Part shown: piece after piece, positions 18,470-26,414 of the stretch | Position numbering within the stretch: position 1 is the first letter of the stretch | Layout: each line of letters starts with the position of its first letter | Origin: Planctomycetota bacterium | GTDB lineage: Bacteria; Planctomycetota; Planctomycetia; Planctomycetales; Planctomycetaceae | Length of the DNA stretch: 64,000 nucleotides | Direction of reading: 5' to 3' | NCBI GenBank assembly: GCA_016872645.1 | Contig: VGZH01000009.1 | Span: 1 to 64,000, forward strand | Translations under genes and position numbers: made by a program | Notes under the pieces: model-generated | What the model saw: the letters and a program-made list of their open reading frames with translations, nothing else | Database searches by the model: none | What the model was told of the DNA's origin: nothing

Positions 18470-18865
18470 TTACGCGACGGTTGGTTCCCATTTTCCTGGC
18501 ACAATGGTGGCCTCATCTTCGCCGGGCCACGGGGGCATAGTGATCGCGACGGCCATGAGTGGTTCGTCCCCGAGCGCGCGGAATTGGAAATGCGTCTTCA
18601 GCGGGATCGTGAGACAAATGCCCGGTTCCAGGGAGACGATCTCTTCGCGGTCTGCTTGCTTGCGCCACATTTCGCCTCGGCCGGACAGGCAGAACCAAAT
18701 CTCCTCGACGGTTCGATGAGTCACCGCTTTCGACGTTTGACCGGGTGACAAGTCAAAGTGAGCCATCCCGCCGCTGCTCAGTCCGAGCAGAATGCGCACA
18801 CCCGATCCATCCGGGGCGATCACATCGGGCTGAACGGGCAATCGCATGGTGCTGAACTCTGTCAT
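18470..18865 (-). CDS. Cupin-domain protein
   Basis: A 131-residue single-domain cupin. The fold is suggested by HFDLSPGQTSKAVTHRTVEE, WFCLSGRGEMWR and CLTIPLKTHFQFRALG. The usual two His plus Glu metal set is partly visible (HRTVEE), so a metal site is likely. Small cupins of this type include enzymes and ligand-binding regulators; nothing here decides. The ATG at 18865 is chosen; the longer frame adds an Arg-rich, unlikely N-terminus. It is convergent with serS. Confidence 0.8.
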   Translation of the reverse strand: MTEFSTMRLPVQPDVIAPDGSGVRILLGLSSGGMAHFDLSPGQTSKAVTHRTVEEIWFCLSGRGEMWRKQADREEIVSLEPGICLTIPLKTHFQFRALGDEPLMAVAITMPPWPGEDEATIVPGKWEPTVA

Positions 18866-19559
18866 TGAACCGGGCCTTTGTCTGAAAATAAGTTTCGTTT
18901 GAAAACCACAGGTCGCGTCCCTCGAGTTACGAAATCGACATGACCGAAACAGAGTCCGATTCGGAATCGAACGCAATTTGCCTGGACTAGTTTCTGAATT
19001 TGAACTCGCTGGCGGAAACGGAAGGGCACCCCAAGTTCATGATTTCGAATGGGGAAGTTTGAGTGATCGGTGAAATGGAAACTCGTCGACGCCGAAAGCG
19101 GGTGGTCAATGACCTTGTCGAAGTTTGCGGTCTACGACTGACAGTGCCAAATGAAAAGTGAACAGGCAAGACGTCCGTTAGCGTTTTGATTTTGCACTTT
19201 GCGATTTTCCCCGAGCATTTTGCACTCATCAGTCATCGCTGTGTACTGCGTTCGGCTGATCGTGCGGAGCCGTGACGGCGACAATGGCTTGCGAGTGGCT
19301 TGACTGTCACCCGTCGAGCCGCAAAAGTTTGTTCCTCTTCGGCGTGCCGTTGTGAGCCACAGGGTCAGGTTTCGCGGTTCGTCGGTTGCGAGCAAACGGA
19401 TTTGATTCGTCGGTGGTCGCGCAGATGAGAGCCTTCGTGGCTCGCAGGCTGGCTGGGAACTCAGCCTGAGCGACGCCGCCTCATGCGAAGTCGTTGGCGG
19501 AAACGTCGCGCGCTTCGTGGCCAGTCTGTCGGTCGTCGCCTGGCGGCCTCGCTGGCAGA
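18866..19559. other. Long intergenic region with degenerate repeats
   Basis: No gene is supported in about 690 bases. The part at 19130-19245 holds an imperfect inverted arrangement built from TTTGCACTTTGCGATTTT and GCATTTTGCACTCATCAGTC against GACTGACAGTGCCAAATG, which resembles the AT-richer repeat at 34102-34206. Near 19445-19468 lies a copy of a CAGGCTGG/CTCAGCCTG inverted element like that at 14669-14742. The rest shows nothing recognisable. Confidence 0.5.
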
Positions 19560-20048
19560 ATGAAGGAAACGGAATTCATGCTCGCGAGCCTGACCATGTT
19601 GTTGCTGATGGACCCCACCGTCGGCCTGCAGCCGCAGTATTTTTCGGCCAATCTGCCCACGCATTTCACCAGCTACACGCTGGCGTATCGAGAAGCTCAG
19701 CGATCCAAAAAGCCACTGCTGGTTGTACTGAATCCCGGTGAGGAAACTTCCGAAGTACCCGTGCATTTGGAGGACGTCCGCAAGACAGCGCAACGTCGCC
19801 AGCTGCTCGAACGGTTCGTGGTCGTTGAAGTCGACACTTCGACCGATCACGGCAAGGCGGTACACCAGCTGTTCGACAACAAACCGCTGCCGCATGTCGC
19901 GGTGATCGAACGCGATCAGCAATGGCAGGTCTTCCGCACCAGCCGAAAGCTGCAAGGGGAAGACTGGAACAGAATTCTGCAGACATTTCAGAACGGAGAT
20001 CGTACGGCCTCGTTGAATCTCGACATTCAACTGCAGTGCGTCACCTGA
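19560..20048 (+). CDS. Thioredoxin-fold protein without CxxC
   Basis: A 162-residue protein. After a short N-terminus comes AYREAQRSKKPLLVVLNPGE, which matches the first helix and strand of DUF255/thioredoxin_7-type proteins, but the Cys pair that should follow is replaced by EETSEVP. Later segments FVVVEVDTSTDHGKAVHQLF and PHVAVIERDQQWQVFRTS complete the fold. A redox role is therefore unlikely; it may bind a partner. Start is ATG 19560 or the in-frame ATG at 19578, which has AAGGA about ten bases upstream. A strong terminator follows at 20151. Confidence 0.75.
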   Translation: MKETEFMLASLTMLLLMDPTVGLQPQYFSANLPTHFTSYTLAYREAQRSKKPLLVVLNPGEETSEVPVHLEDVRKTAQRRQLLERFVVVEVDTSTDHGKAVHQLFDNKPLPHVAVIERDQQWQVFRTSRKLQGEDWNRILQTFQNGDRTASLNLDIQLQCVT

Positions 20049-20150
20049 CTGTGACCGCACCGCTTGCCCGTGCGGCAAGCATTTTCTGACAGGCGTAAAC
20101 ACGGAGGAATCGTTGCGGAAGGAGTCTGCGACGGGTGAAAGGATTCACCG

Positions 20151-20177
20151 AAGGGGGCGGTTGCACGCCCCCTTTTT
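20151..20177 (+). terminator. Rho-independent terminator
   Basis: GGGGGCG (20153-20159) pairs with CGCCCCC (20166-20172) around a six-base loop and is followed by five Ts. It ends the transcript of the thioredoxin-fold gene and insulates the PSD1-type operon that follows. Confidence 0.85.
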
Positions 20178-20280
20178 GTTGCGCGGATGGTTCGCGTGGG
20201 GGGATGTCGGCAATAGAATCTCGCCGGTTGCAGAGTGACTTGCGGCAGTGACGCAAGTCGTCGAACTCAGAGAGGGTGCG

Positions 20281-22524
20281 ATGCGGATTTGTTGTCTCAG
20301 CCTTGGGGTCGCACTTATCGCGAGCGTGCTGGTGGTCAAGGCGGGCGAGCCGGACGCTACGCCCGTCGCTGCCAAGTCCGATCATTGGGCGTACCTGCCG
20401 CCGAGACAAACGAATCTGCCAGCCGTGCGTCAGCGACACTGGTGTCGCAACGCCATTGATTTTTTTGTGCTCAACCCAATCGAATGGGCAGGGTTGTCGC
20501 CGTCGCCGGTCGCCGAGAAGGCAAAACTCTTGCGCCGCGTCTCGCTCGATTTGATCGGCCTGCCACCAACGCTCGACGAACTGAATTCTTTTTTGACAGA
20601 TGAGTCATTCGACGCATACGAACGAGCGGTCGATCGATTGCTGGCATCGCCGGCCTATGGCGAGCGGTGGGCGGCTCCGTGGCTGGATGCGGCGCGGTAT
20701 GCGGACAGCAATGGCTTTCAGCGAGACGGGCACCGATCGGCCTGGGCCTTTCGGAATTGGGTGATCAAGGCGCTCAACGACGACATGCCGTTCGATCAAT
20801 TCACGGTCGAGCAACTCGCGGGAGATCTGCTTCCGAACGCGACGCTGGAGCAACGCATCGCCACCGGCTTTCATCGCGGCACGACAGTCAACGTCGAGGC
20901 TGGCACGGATCAGGAAGAGAACCGCGTCAATCAGGTCTTCGATCGCGTGAACGTCACCGGCACGGTCTGGCTGGGAACGACATTGGAATGTTGCCAGTGC
21001 CACAATCACAAATACGATCCGTTCTCACAGGAAGAGTACTACCGGCTGTTCGCGTTCTTCAACAACACCGAGATCGAAACACGGGAGCAGTCGAAGGGGA
21101 GTGCGGCTCGCGACTTTTATGGCCCGTCGGTTCCATTGGACGACTCACCGGAGGCGCTTTTACGTCGCAAAGCCGCAAACGAGCGAATGCAGATTTTGAC
21201 GGTCGCGTGCGAGCAACATGAGCAATCTCACGAGGCGGACTTCACTGCGTGGCAAACGTTGATGACCGATACCGTCCAAGCGGGCAATTCGTCGAAAGAA
21301 CTTACTCCAGTTTTGGTGAAGATTCTCAAAACAGCGGAGGCTCGCAGAAATAAAAAGCAGCAACAGCAGTTGAAGGACTTCTTCTTTGACCGTGATGACG
21401 ACTTGAAAGCGATGCGACAGGAGTTGGCTCGCGCAAAGCAGGAACTCGAGCAACTGAAACCGGCGACATCGCTGGTGATGGTCGAACGGCCCGAACCGCG
21501 CGAGACGCGACTGCTCAAGCGTGGCAACTTCGAGACCCCGGGTGATGTCGTCGAGGTTGGCACGCCGCGCGAATTACCGACATGGCAGGCAGAGTTGCCA
21601 CGCAACCGGTTGGGGTTCGCTCGCTGGTTGGTCGGAGCAAACAACCCGCTGGTTGCACGAGTCACCGTCAATCGTTGGTGGGCGGAATTTTTCGGGCAAG
21701 GACTGCACGCAACGCCCGAAGATTTCGGAGTGATGTCGGAGGAACCGTTGCATCGCGAACTGCTCGATTGGTTGGCGGTGGAGTTTGTCCGCAGCGGCTG
21801 GTCGATGAAGCACGTCCATCGATTGATTGTCACGTCAGCGACGTATCGGCAAGAGTCTGTTGTTTCGACTGACCGCGATCCGGATAACCGACTGCTGGCT
21901 CGTGGTCCTCGGCAGCGATTGACGGCGGAGTTGATTCGGGATCAGGCGTTGGCGGTCAGCGGTTTGCTGGCTCGCAAGCTGGGTGGGCCGCCGGTTTATC
22001 CGCCTCAGCCGGCGGACATCTGGCGTGTGACGGGTGCGGTCGACAACAAGTATCCGACGTCGACGGGTGCGGATCGCTTTCGGCGCGGGGTTTACACGGT
22101 TTGGCGGCGCAGTTCGCCGTATCCGAGCTTCGTGAATTTCGACGCTCCTGATCGAGCGGCCTGCGTCGTCAAACGTCCGCGAACGAACACGCCATTGCAG
22201 GCGCTGACGCTGCTTAATGATCTGGTTTACGTTGAGGCGGCGGTCTCACTGGCGGAGTTGTTGCGAACAGACGACGTCGCCGCTGGCATCGATTCGGGAT
22301 TTCGTCTGTGCCTGGCACGTTCGGCCAGCGGTGCGGAGACCGCGATCCTGTTCGAGTTGTGGAAGTCGGAACGAAGTCGTTTCGAGGCGAATCTGGATGA
22401 GGCCAAGCGAGTGCTTGGGGCGAAGGCCACGGGAGTCAGTGCTCGCGATCTGCCGGCGTGGGCGGCTTGGGTTTCGGTGACGAATGCATTGCTCAATCTC
22501 GACGAGCTGATCACGAAAGGTTGA
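20281..22524 (+). CDS. DUF1549/DUF1553 (PSD1-type) protein
   Basis: A 747-residue secreted protein (signal LGVALIASVLVVKAG). The DUF1549 part shows LLRRVSLDLIGLPPTLDEL, ERWAAPWLDAARYADSNGF and a CxxCHNHKYDPF-type block (CCQCHNHKYDPFSQEEYY). The DUF1553 part shows RLGFARWLVGANNPLVARVT and RTNTPLQALTLLNDLVYVEA. The PSCyt1 cytochrome domain often found at the N-terminus of longer relatives is absent. These proteins are abundant in Planctomycetes and lie in polysaccharide-related or envelope loci, but the reaction is unknown. Usually a DUF1501 gene follows; here two small membrane-anchored proteins do. GAGAGGG precedes the ATG at 20281. Confidence 0.93.
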   Translation: MRICCLSLGVALIASVLVVKAGEPDATPVAAKSDHWAYLPPRQTNLPAVRQRHWCRNAIDFFVLNPIEWAGLSPSPVAEKAKLLRRVSLDLIGLPPTLDELNSFLTDESFDAYERAVDRLLASPAYGERWAAPWLDAARYADSNGFQRDGHRSAWAFRNWVIKALNDDMPFDQFTVEQLAGDLLPNATLEQRIATGFHRGTTVNVEAGTDQEENRVNQVFDRVNVTGTVWLGTTLECCQCHNHKYDPFSQEEYYRLFAFFNNTEIETREQSKGSAARDFYGPSVPLDDSPEALLRRKAANERMQILTVACEQHEQSHEADFTAWQTLMTDTVQAGNSSKELTPVLVKILKTAEARRNKKQQQQLKDFFFDRDDDLKAMRQELARAKQELEQLKPATSLVMVERPEPRETRLLKRGNFETPGDVVEVGTPRELPTWQAELPRNRLGFARWLVGANNPLVARVTVNRWWAEFFGQGLHATPEDFGVMSEEPLHRELLDWLAVEFVRSGWSMKHVHRLIVTSATYRQESVVSTDRDPDNRLLARGPRQRLTAELIRDQALAVSGLLARKLGGPPVYPPQPADIWRVTGAVDNKYPTSTGADRFRRGVYTVWRRSSPYPSFVNFDAPDRAACVVKRPRTNTPLQALTLLNDLVYVEAAVSLAELLRTDDVAAGIDSGFRLCLARSASGAETAILFELWKSERSRFEANLDEAKRVLGAKATGVSARDLPAWAAWVSVTNALLNLDELITKG

Positions 22525-22527
22525 GAT

Positions 22528-23109
22528 GTGTTGGAACGATCGTGGCGACCGCGTGTGCTAGTTCTGCCGATGGCGGCGGCGCTCATTGCAGGATTGGTGG
22601 CATTCAAACTGTCCCAACCACCGCAGCGACGTTCAACGTCGATGCTCGATGAGCGGCGGCCGGCTCCCAAATTCTTGGCGCTCGACAGCGACAACAAGCT
22701 TCTGAAGTTCGAACGATATCTCGGTCGCCAGGAGGTGTTGTTGATCTTCTTCGACGGCGAAGCGGGGGCCGATCGCGATCCCGTATTGCTGCGGGCGCGA
22801 CAGCAGTACCCTGAACTCAAGCGTCGCGGTGTGCAGGTCGTAGGAGTCAGTGCCGCGATTCCGCAGTATAATCGGCAAGCGATGGAACGGGGCGGCCCGT
22901 TTCCGTTCACGCTGTTGTCCGATCCGGAGTTTCTGATTCATCAAATGTGGGGACGTTACGACGAGGACCGAATGGAAACTCGAACCGGAGCCTTCTGGAT
23001 CGACCGCGCGGGGCAGGTGGCTTGGTCGGGCAAGTCTCCGCGACCTGAGGCGGACCTCGATCGTCTGCTGCCGCCGTTGAAAGAATCCTCTTCTTTAGAA
23101 TTGAAGTGA
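22528..23109 (+). CDS. Membrane-anchored redoxin-like protein lacking the active Cys
   Basis: A 193-residue protein starting with GTG three bases after the stop of the previous gene. One membrane segment (VLVLPMAAALIAGLVAF) anchors an external AhpC/TSA-like domain: APKFLALDSDNKLLKF, VLLIFFDGEAGADRDPVLL, VQVVGVSAAIPQYNRQA and FTLLSDPEFLIHQMWGRY. The peroxidatic Cys expected after the second strand is missing (DGEAGADRDP), and no Cys was seen in the domain, so it cannot be a normal peroxiredoxin. Tight spacing ties it to the PSD1-type gene and to the next gene. Confidence 0.8.
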   Translation: MLERSWRPRVLVLPMAAALIAGLVAFKLSQPPQRRSTSMLDERRPAPKFLALDSDNKLLKFERYLGRQEVLLIFFDGEAGADRDPVLLRARQQYPELKRRGVQVVGVSAAIPQYNRQAMERGGPFPFTLLSDPEFLIHQMWGRYDEDRMETRTGAFWIDRAGQVAWSGKSPRPEADLDRLLPPLKESSSLELK

Positions 23110-23110
23110 C

Positions 23111-23590
23111 ATGTCAGAATCTGTTCCCGATCAATTCGCCGCCGGTTCGCAGCGTTTTGGAAATTCGCCGCGTGAGTTTTCCGGAACAAAGGTGATGCTT
23201 CTGGTCTTTGCACTCGCGATTGCGGCGTCGGCGAGCGTTTGGATCTTCTCGTATTACCACGCGAAGCCGTTTCAGCCGTTGCAGACTGCGATTCATCGTG
23301 CATTTCCGAAGGCGTACCCGCAAGTACAGGGGGGGCAACGGCGAATGCACCGGAACACGCCAAAAACTCTGCGGATCACCATGCAAGTCGGTTTCGATCC
23401 CGAACCTCCCGAAGCGGATCAGCAAGTCGAGGAAGTAATCGCCCGCCTGGAGGGATTGGCTCGGCAGCACCTCGAGTTTACGAGCTACGAGATCTTCGAA
23501 ATTCACCTGGTGCGACGCGTACCGGAACACAAGGCCAAGATGCGAACGATCACGCGTGAGATTCCCCAGTCGGTCAAAGAGGCGCAGTGA
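23111..23590 (+). CDS. Membrane-anchored hypothetical protein
   Basis: A 159-residue protein whose start lies two bases after the previous stop. Residues 1-28 are cytoplasmic, a single membrane helix follows (VMLLVFALAIAASASVWIF), and the rest is exported. The C-terminal domain (about 85-150) alternates strands and helices (LRITMQVGFDPEPPE, EVIARLEGLARQHLEF, YEIFEIHLVRRVPEHKA). Not recognised. It is the third gene of the PSD1-type cluster, so it may act in the same envelope process. Confidence 0.75.
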   Translation: MSESVPDQFAAGSQRFGNSPREFSGTKVMLLVFALAIAASASVWIFSYYHAKPFQPLQTAIHRAFPKAYPQVQGGQRRMHRNTPKTLRITMQVGFDPEPPEADQQVEEVIARLEGLARQHLEFTSYEIFEIHLVRRVPEHKAKMRTITREIPQSVKEAQ

Positions 23591-23591
23591 A

Positions 23592-24224
23592 TTATCCCGG
23601 CAGGAAGCCCCGTTCGCGAAGCTCTTGGACGTTGTCAGGCGCGCTGGCCATCACTCGCTCGGTCGTGTATCGCAGAAGTGCGACTCCGCCGAGTTTCGGT
23701 GGAGCAGTCAGGATCGCCACGCGGTCTTCGTCCTCAGCATCGAGCTGCTTGTTGAGTTTCTCGACAATCTCTTCGACGCTGTCGCTGACCAGTTTCTTCT
23801 CGGTGGAGGAATTGCGGATCTTCAGATTTGAAAATGCCGCCGTCCGGGCCATCAAGAATTGAACAAATTCTGACTCGTCATTTTCCTCGAAGAAGTCCTC
23901 GAACTCCGGCCGCATGTTGTCCGGCGTGATAATTAACGGGCGGCTGACTTTGACTTCACCCTTCGTGACGCTGACGGTCGCTCCCGGCTTCCGGCCGCCG
24001 CAGACCAAGAAGTACGGCAAGTCGGAGACGTCAAAGGTGAACAGCCCCTGCTGCACCGGGCGAGCGATCTCGACCGCATGCCAAGCTCTCATGAAGCGGG
24101 CTTCGTCGTCAAAAGGGTTGAACAACATCGTTCGTTTCCGTTGAGGATTCATCATCTCTGGCGACACCAATTGGGCCACAGGAGTCGACAGCAACACGCG
24201 ATAGTTGAGTTGGACTGGTGTCAT
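23592..24224 (-). CDS. Conserved hypothetical protein, 210 aa
   Basis: Not recognised by family. The ATG at 24224 has AGGAGG upstream at a good distance, which supports the longer start. The protein is soluble, with FDDEARFMRAWHAVEIARPV, a central beta-rich stretch (QGLFTFDVSDLPYFLVCGGR), an acidic region FEDFFEENDESEFVQFLMAR and a C-terminal LRYTTERVMASAPDNVQELR. It is convergent with the PSD1-type operon; the stops are almost touching. Confidence 0.75.
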   Translation of the reverse strand: MTPVQLNYRVLLSTPVAQLVSPEMMNPQRKRTMLFNPFDDEARFMRAWHAVEIARPVQQGLFTFDVSDLPYFLVCGGRKPGATVSVTKGEVKVSRPLIITPDNMRPEFEDFFEENDESEFVQFLMARTAAFSNLKIRNSSTEKKLVSDSVEEIVEKLNKQLDAEDEDRVAILTAPPKLGGVALLRYTTERVMASAPDNVQELRERGFLPG

Positions 24225-24451
24225 CTGACAAGCCCTCCTGAATGACTGCCCAGAATCTCCTGGCCCGCGATCTTGTGGCAGTGGCAGGCGTCAGCCGCAA
24301 AGTCCGTGCCCAGATCGAAGCGGCTCGGTCAGGTGTTTGACAAGAAAACGGTCCGTGCGGCATAGTTGTGATGTTCGACGAAACTGCGATGTTCGTGTGT
24401 CGTCGAGCAAGTCGATTGTTCAAGAGCTGCAAGTCGAGGAGAAATCACAGC

Positions 24452-24643
24452 ATGAGCGGACCGATCGTTCGAACAGGCACGACCCCGGAATTCTGGAAGA
24501 ATTGGGATCAGGTCTTCGGTGGAAAAAAGAAGAGCACGTCCTCCGCACCCCCGAAGGCTGCCAAAAAGAAGGCGACCAAAGCGGCCGCCACCCCCAAAAA
24601 AGCGGCAAAGAAGTCCGCCAAAAAGGCAGCAAAGAAAAAATAG
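24452..24643 (+). CDS. Small basic protein with histone-like Lys/Ala tail
   Basis: A 63-residue protein with GAGGAGA upstream of the ATG at 24452. The first 25 residues are SGPIVRTGTTPEFWKNWDQV followed by FGGKKK. The rest is a low-complexity tail of AAKKKATKAAATPKKAAKKS type, as in histone H1 tails and bacterial lysine-rich nucleoid proteins. Binding to DNA or RNA by the tail is likely; the Trp-containing head may bind a protein partner. I believe the head is conserved in Planctomycetes, but its function is not known to me. Confidence 0.8.
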   Translation: MSGPIVRTGTTPEFWKNWDQVFGGKKKSTSSAPPKAAKKKATKAAATPKKAAKKSAKKAAKKK

Positions 24644-24656
24644 GCTGGCACCTTTC

Positions 24657-24730
24657 GCCACAGATCAAACACGGATCAGAGTGTTTATTCGCCGTCCGAA
24701 TTCCTGTTCGATCTGTGTCTGCTCTGTGGC
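24657..24730. repeat. Inverted repeat, GCCACAGA family
   Basis: Left arm 24657-24681 and right arm 24704-24730 pair with a few mismatches (GCCACAGATCAAACACGGAT against ATCTGTGTCTGCTCTGTGGC). It lies just after the lysine-rich gene and could cap its transcript. Confidence 0.7.
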
Positions 24731-24763
24731 TGAAACATTCCTGCGAGGAAAGCCCAACGCATC

Positions 24764-26320
24764 GTGGCCGAGCGTCGTTCCAAGTTGCTCGTCGTCGCAG
24801 CGGTCTGGCTTAGCTTTCTGCTTGTGTCGCTCATCTCTGCGCCGATCCCAGCGGTGAATGAGCCACACTACCTCGCGATGGCCAGGCACTCTTGGAGCCC
24901 GGCCTGGTGCGCGGACGATCTTTTCTTGTCGTCGTTTCCGGCACACCACGTTTTCTATTGGACGTTCGGCTGGCTGACACTGTGGTTCGACTTTGCGACC
25001 GTTGCGTTGATCGGACGAGCGATCAGCCTGTTGATGGTTGCCGCCAGTTGGACTGCACTAGCTCAGCGGCTGCAATGTGACGGCTCCGATCGACCGGCAC
25101 CGTTTGGCTCAGCGATTCTTTCCGCGTGGCTGTTCCTGGGGCTGCAGGCGGTCGGCAATCTATCGGGTGAATGGCTGGTGGGAGGGTTCGAGGCGAAAGT
25201 GATCGCCTACGGATTCGTCCTTTGGGCGATCAGTGCCGCACTGGATGGAGGCATCATTGTCCCGGCGGCGCTCAGTGGAGCCGCGATCAGTTTTCATCCC
25301 TTGGTCGGTCTGTGGCATGTGATGTCCGTGATCATTGCGGAGATTGCTTTGCTGATTTCGCGGCGACAAGCCGGACGTGTTTTCCGTCTTCGCGCGATGG
25401 CCGTCTCATTCATCACTCTGTTGGCCTGTGCGGCACCTGGATTGAGACCCGCGCTCGAAATGTTGCGGCAGGCGAAACCTCGCGATGCGTTCGCCTCGAA
25501 TTACATTCAAGTCTTTTACCGGCTGAAGCATCATCTCGATCCGATGGACTTCGGTTGGACACACTTTGCGAGTTACGGATTGTTGATGTCGGCGTGGCTG
25601 GGCGCGATGGTCTGGTTGAGTCGCCAACGACGAATCCGGGAGAAGGACCGCTGGTGGATCGGTTACGTTTTGGCGGCGGCACTCTTCGCGGCCTGTGGAT
25701 TGCTCGCGGGGCTTGGACCGCGGCCGGCGGAGTTGATGGCGGGGTATCAGTGGCGAATGATCCTGCTGAAGTTCTATCCGTTCCGATTGTTCGACCTACT
25801 CTTACCCATCGCGTTCGCCCTCTTGCTGCCGAGGCTTGTCCAACAGCGGTGGCTGTGGGCAGTGGGAGTCGTGGGCCTGTACTGGGGACTGGTTTCCACG
25901 CACGTGTTTCCGCCGCGCAATCAGTTACCGGCAGCGATGCGAGCCGACTGGCGGGAGGTTTGTCGTTGGGTCGCGGCGAACACTCCGGCCAACACCGAAT
26001 TCCACACCCCGTTCGAGGCTGAAGCCTTCAAGTGGTTCGCTCAGCGAGCGGAGTACGTCAATCTCAAGGACTGTCCCCAAGACGCCGCCGGCATCGTCGA
26101 GTGGAATCGGCGAATGAGACTGATCACCAAATGGAGCGAAAAGAGCTTTGCCGGTGACGAGACCTACTCGGCGGACGAACTGCGTGAGTTGGTCCGGCAA
26201 ACTGGAGTCCGATTTGCGATCACACGGACGCGAGTAAGCTACGACGCAGACTTGCTGTACTCGAACGACAGCTACAAGATTCTGCGTTTACCGGAACCGG
26301 AATTGGTCGCTCCCCGATAA
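24764..26320 (+). CDS. Multi-pass membrane protein, DUF6798-like
   Basis: A 518-residue protein with roughly ten hydrophobic segments from residue 5 (LLVVAAVWLSFLLVSLI) to about 390, then a soluble C-terminal domain (about 395-518) with WVAANTPANTEFHTPFEAEA, FKWFAQRAEYVNLKD and VRFAITRTRV. The layout fits Planctomycete DUF6798 membrane proteins, which look like distant integral-membrane glycosyltransferases. The start is GTG at 24764, with GAGGAAA somewhat far upstream. Its enzymatic role is unknown. Confidence 0.75.
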   Translation: MAERRSKLLVVAAVWLSFLLVSLISAPIPAVNEPHYLAMARHSWSPAWCADDLFLSSFPAHHVFYWTFGWLTLWFDFATVALIGRAISLLMVAASWTALAQRLQCDGSDRPAPFGSAILSAWLFLGLQAVGNLSGEWLVGGFEAKVIAYGFVLWAISAALDGGIIVPAALSGAAISFHPLVGLWHVMSVIIAEIALLISRRQAGRVFRLRAMAVSFITLLACAAPGLRPALEMLRQAKPRDAFASNYIQVFYRLKHHLDPMDFGWTHFASYGLLMSAWLGAMVWLSRQRRIREKDRWWIGYVLAAALFAACGLLAGLGPRPAELMAGYQWRMILLKFYPFRLFDLLLPIAFALLLPRLVQQRWLWAVGVVGLYWGLVSTHVFPPRNQLPAAMRADWREVCRWVAANTPANTEFHTPFEAEAFKWFAQRAEYVNLKDCPQDAAGIVEWNRRMRLITKWSEKSFAGDETYSADELRELVRQTGVRFAITRTRVSYDADLLYSNDSYKILRLPEPELVAPR

Positions 26321-26414
26321 TCATTTGCCCAATCGACATCATCACAGTCCTTGTCCGCTTGGAAGAAGGTAGCCGAAGGCCGGATGAGAGACTCAACAAC
26401 CAGGAGACTACCGA

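Noticed and set aside
19494-19560. Longer N-terminus for the thioredoxin-fold protein
   Set aside because: The added residues are not part of any fold element and have no ribosome site.
23592-24130. Shorter start (MLFNPFDDEA) for the 210-residue unknown protein
   Set aside because: The longer start at 24224 has an AGGAGG site, while the shorter has none.
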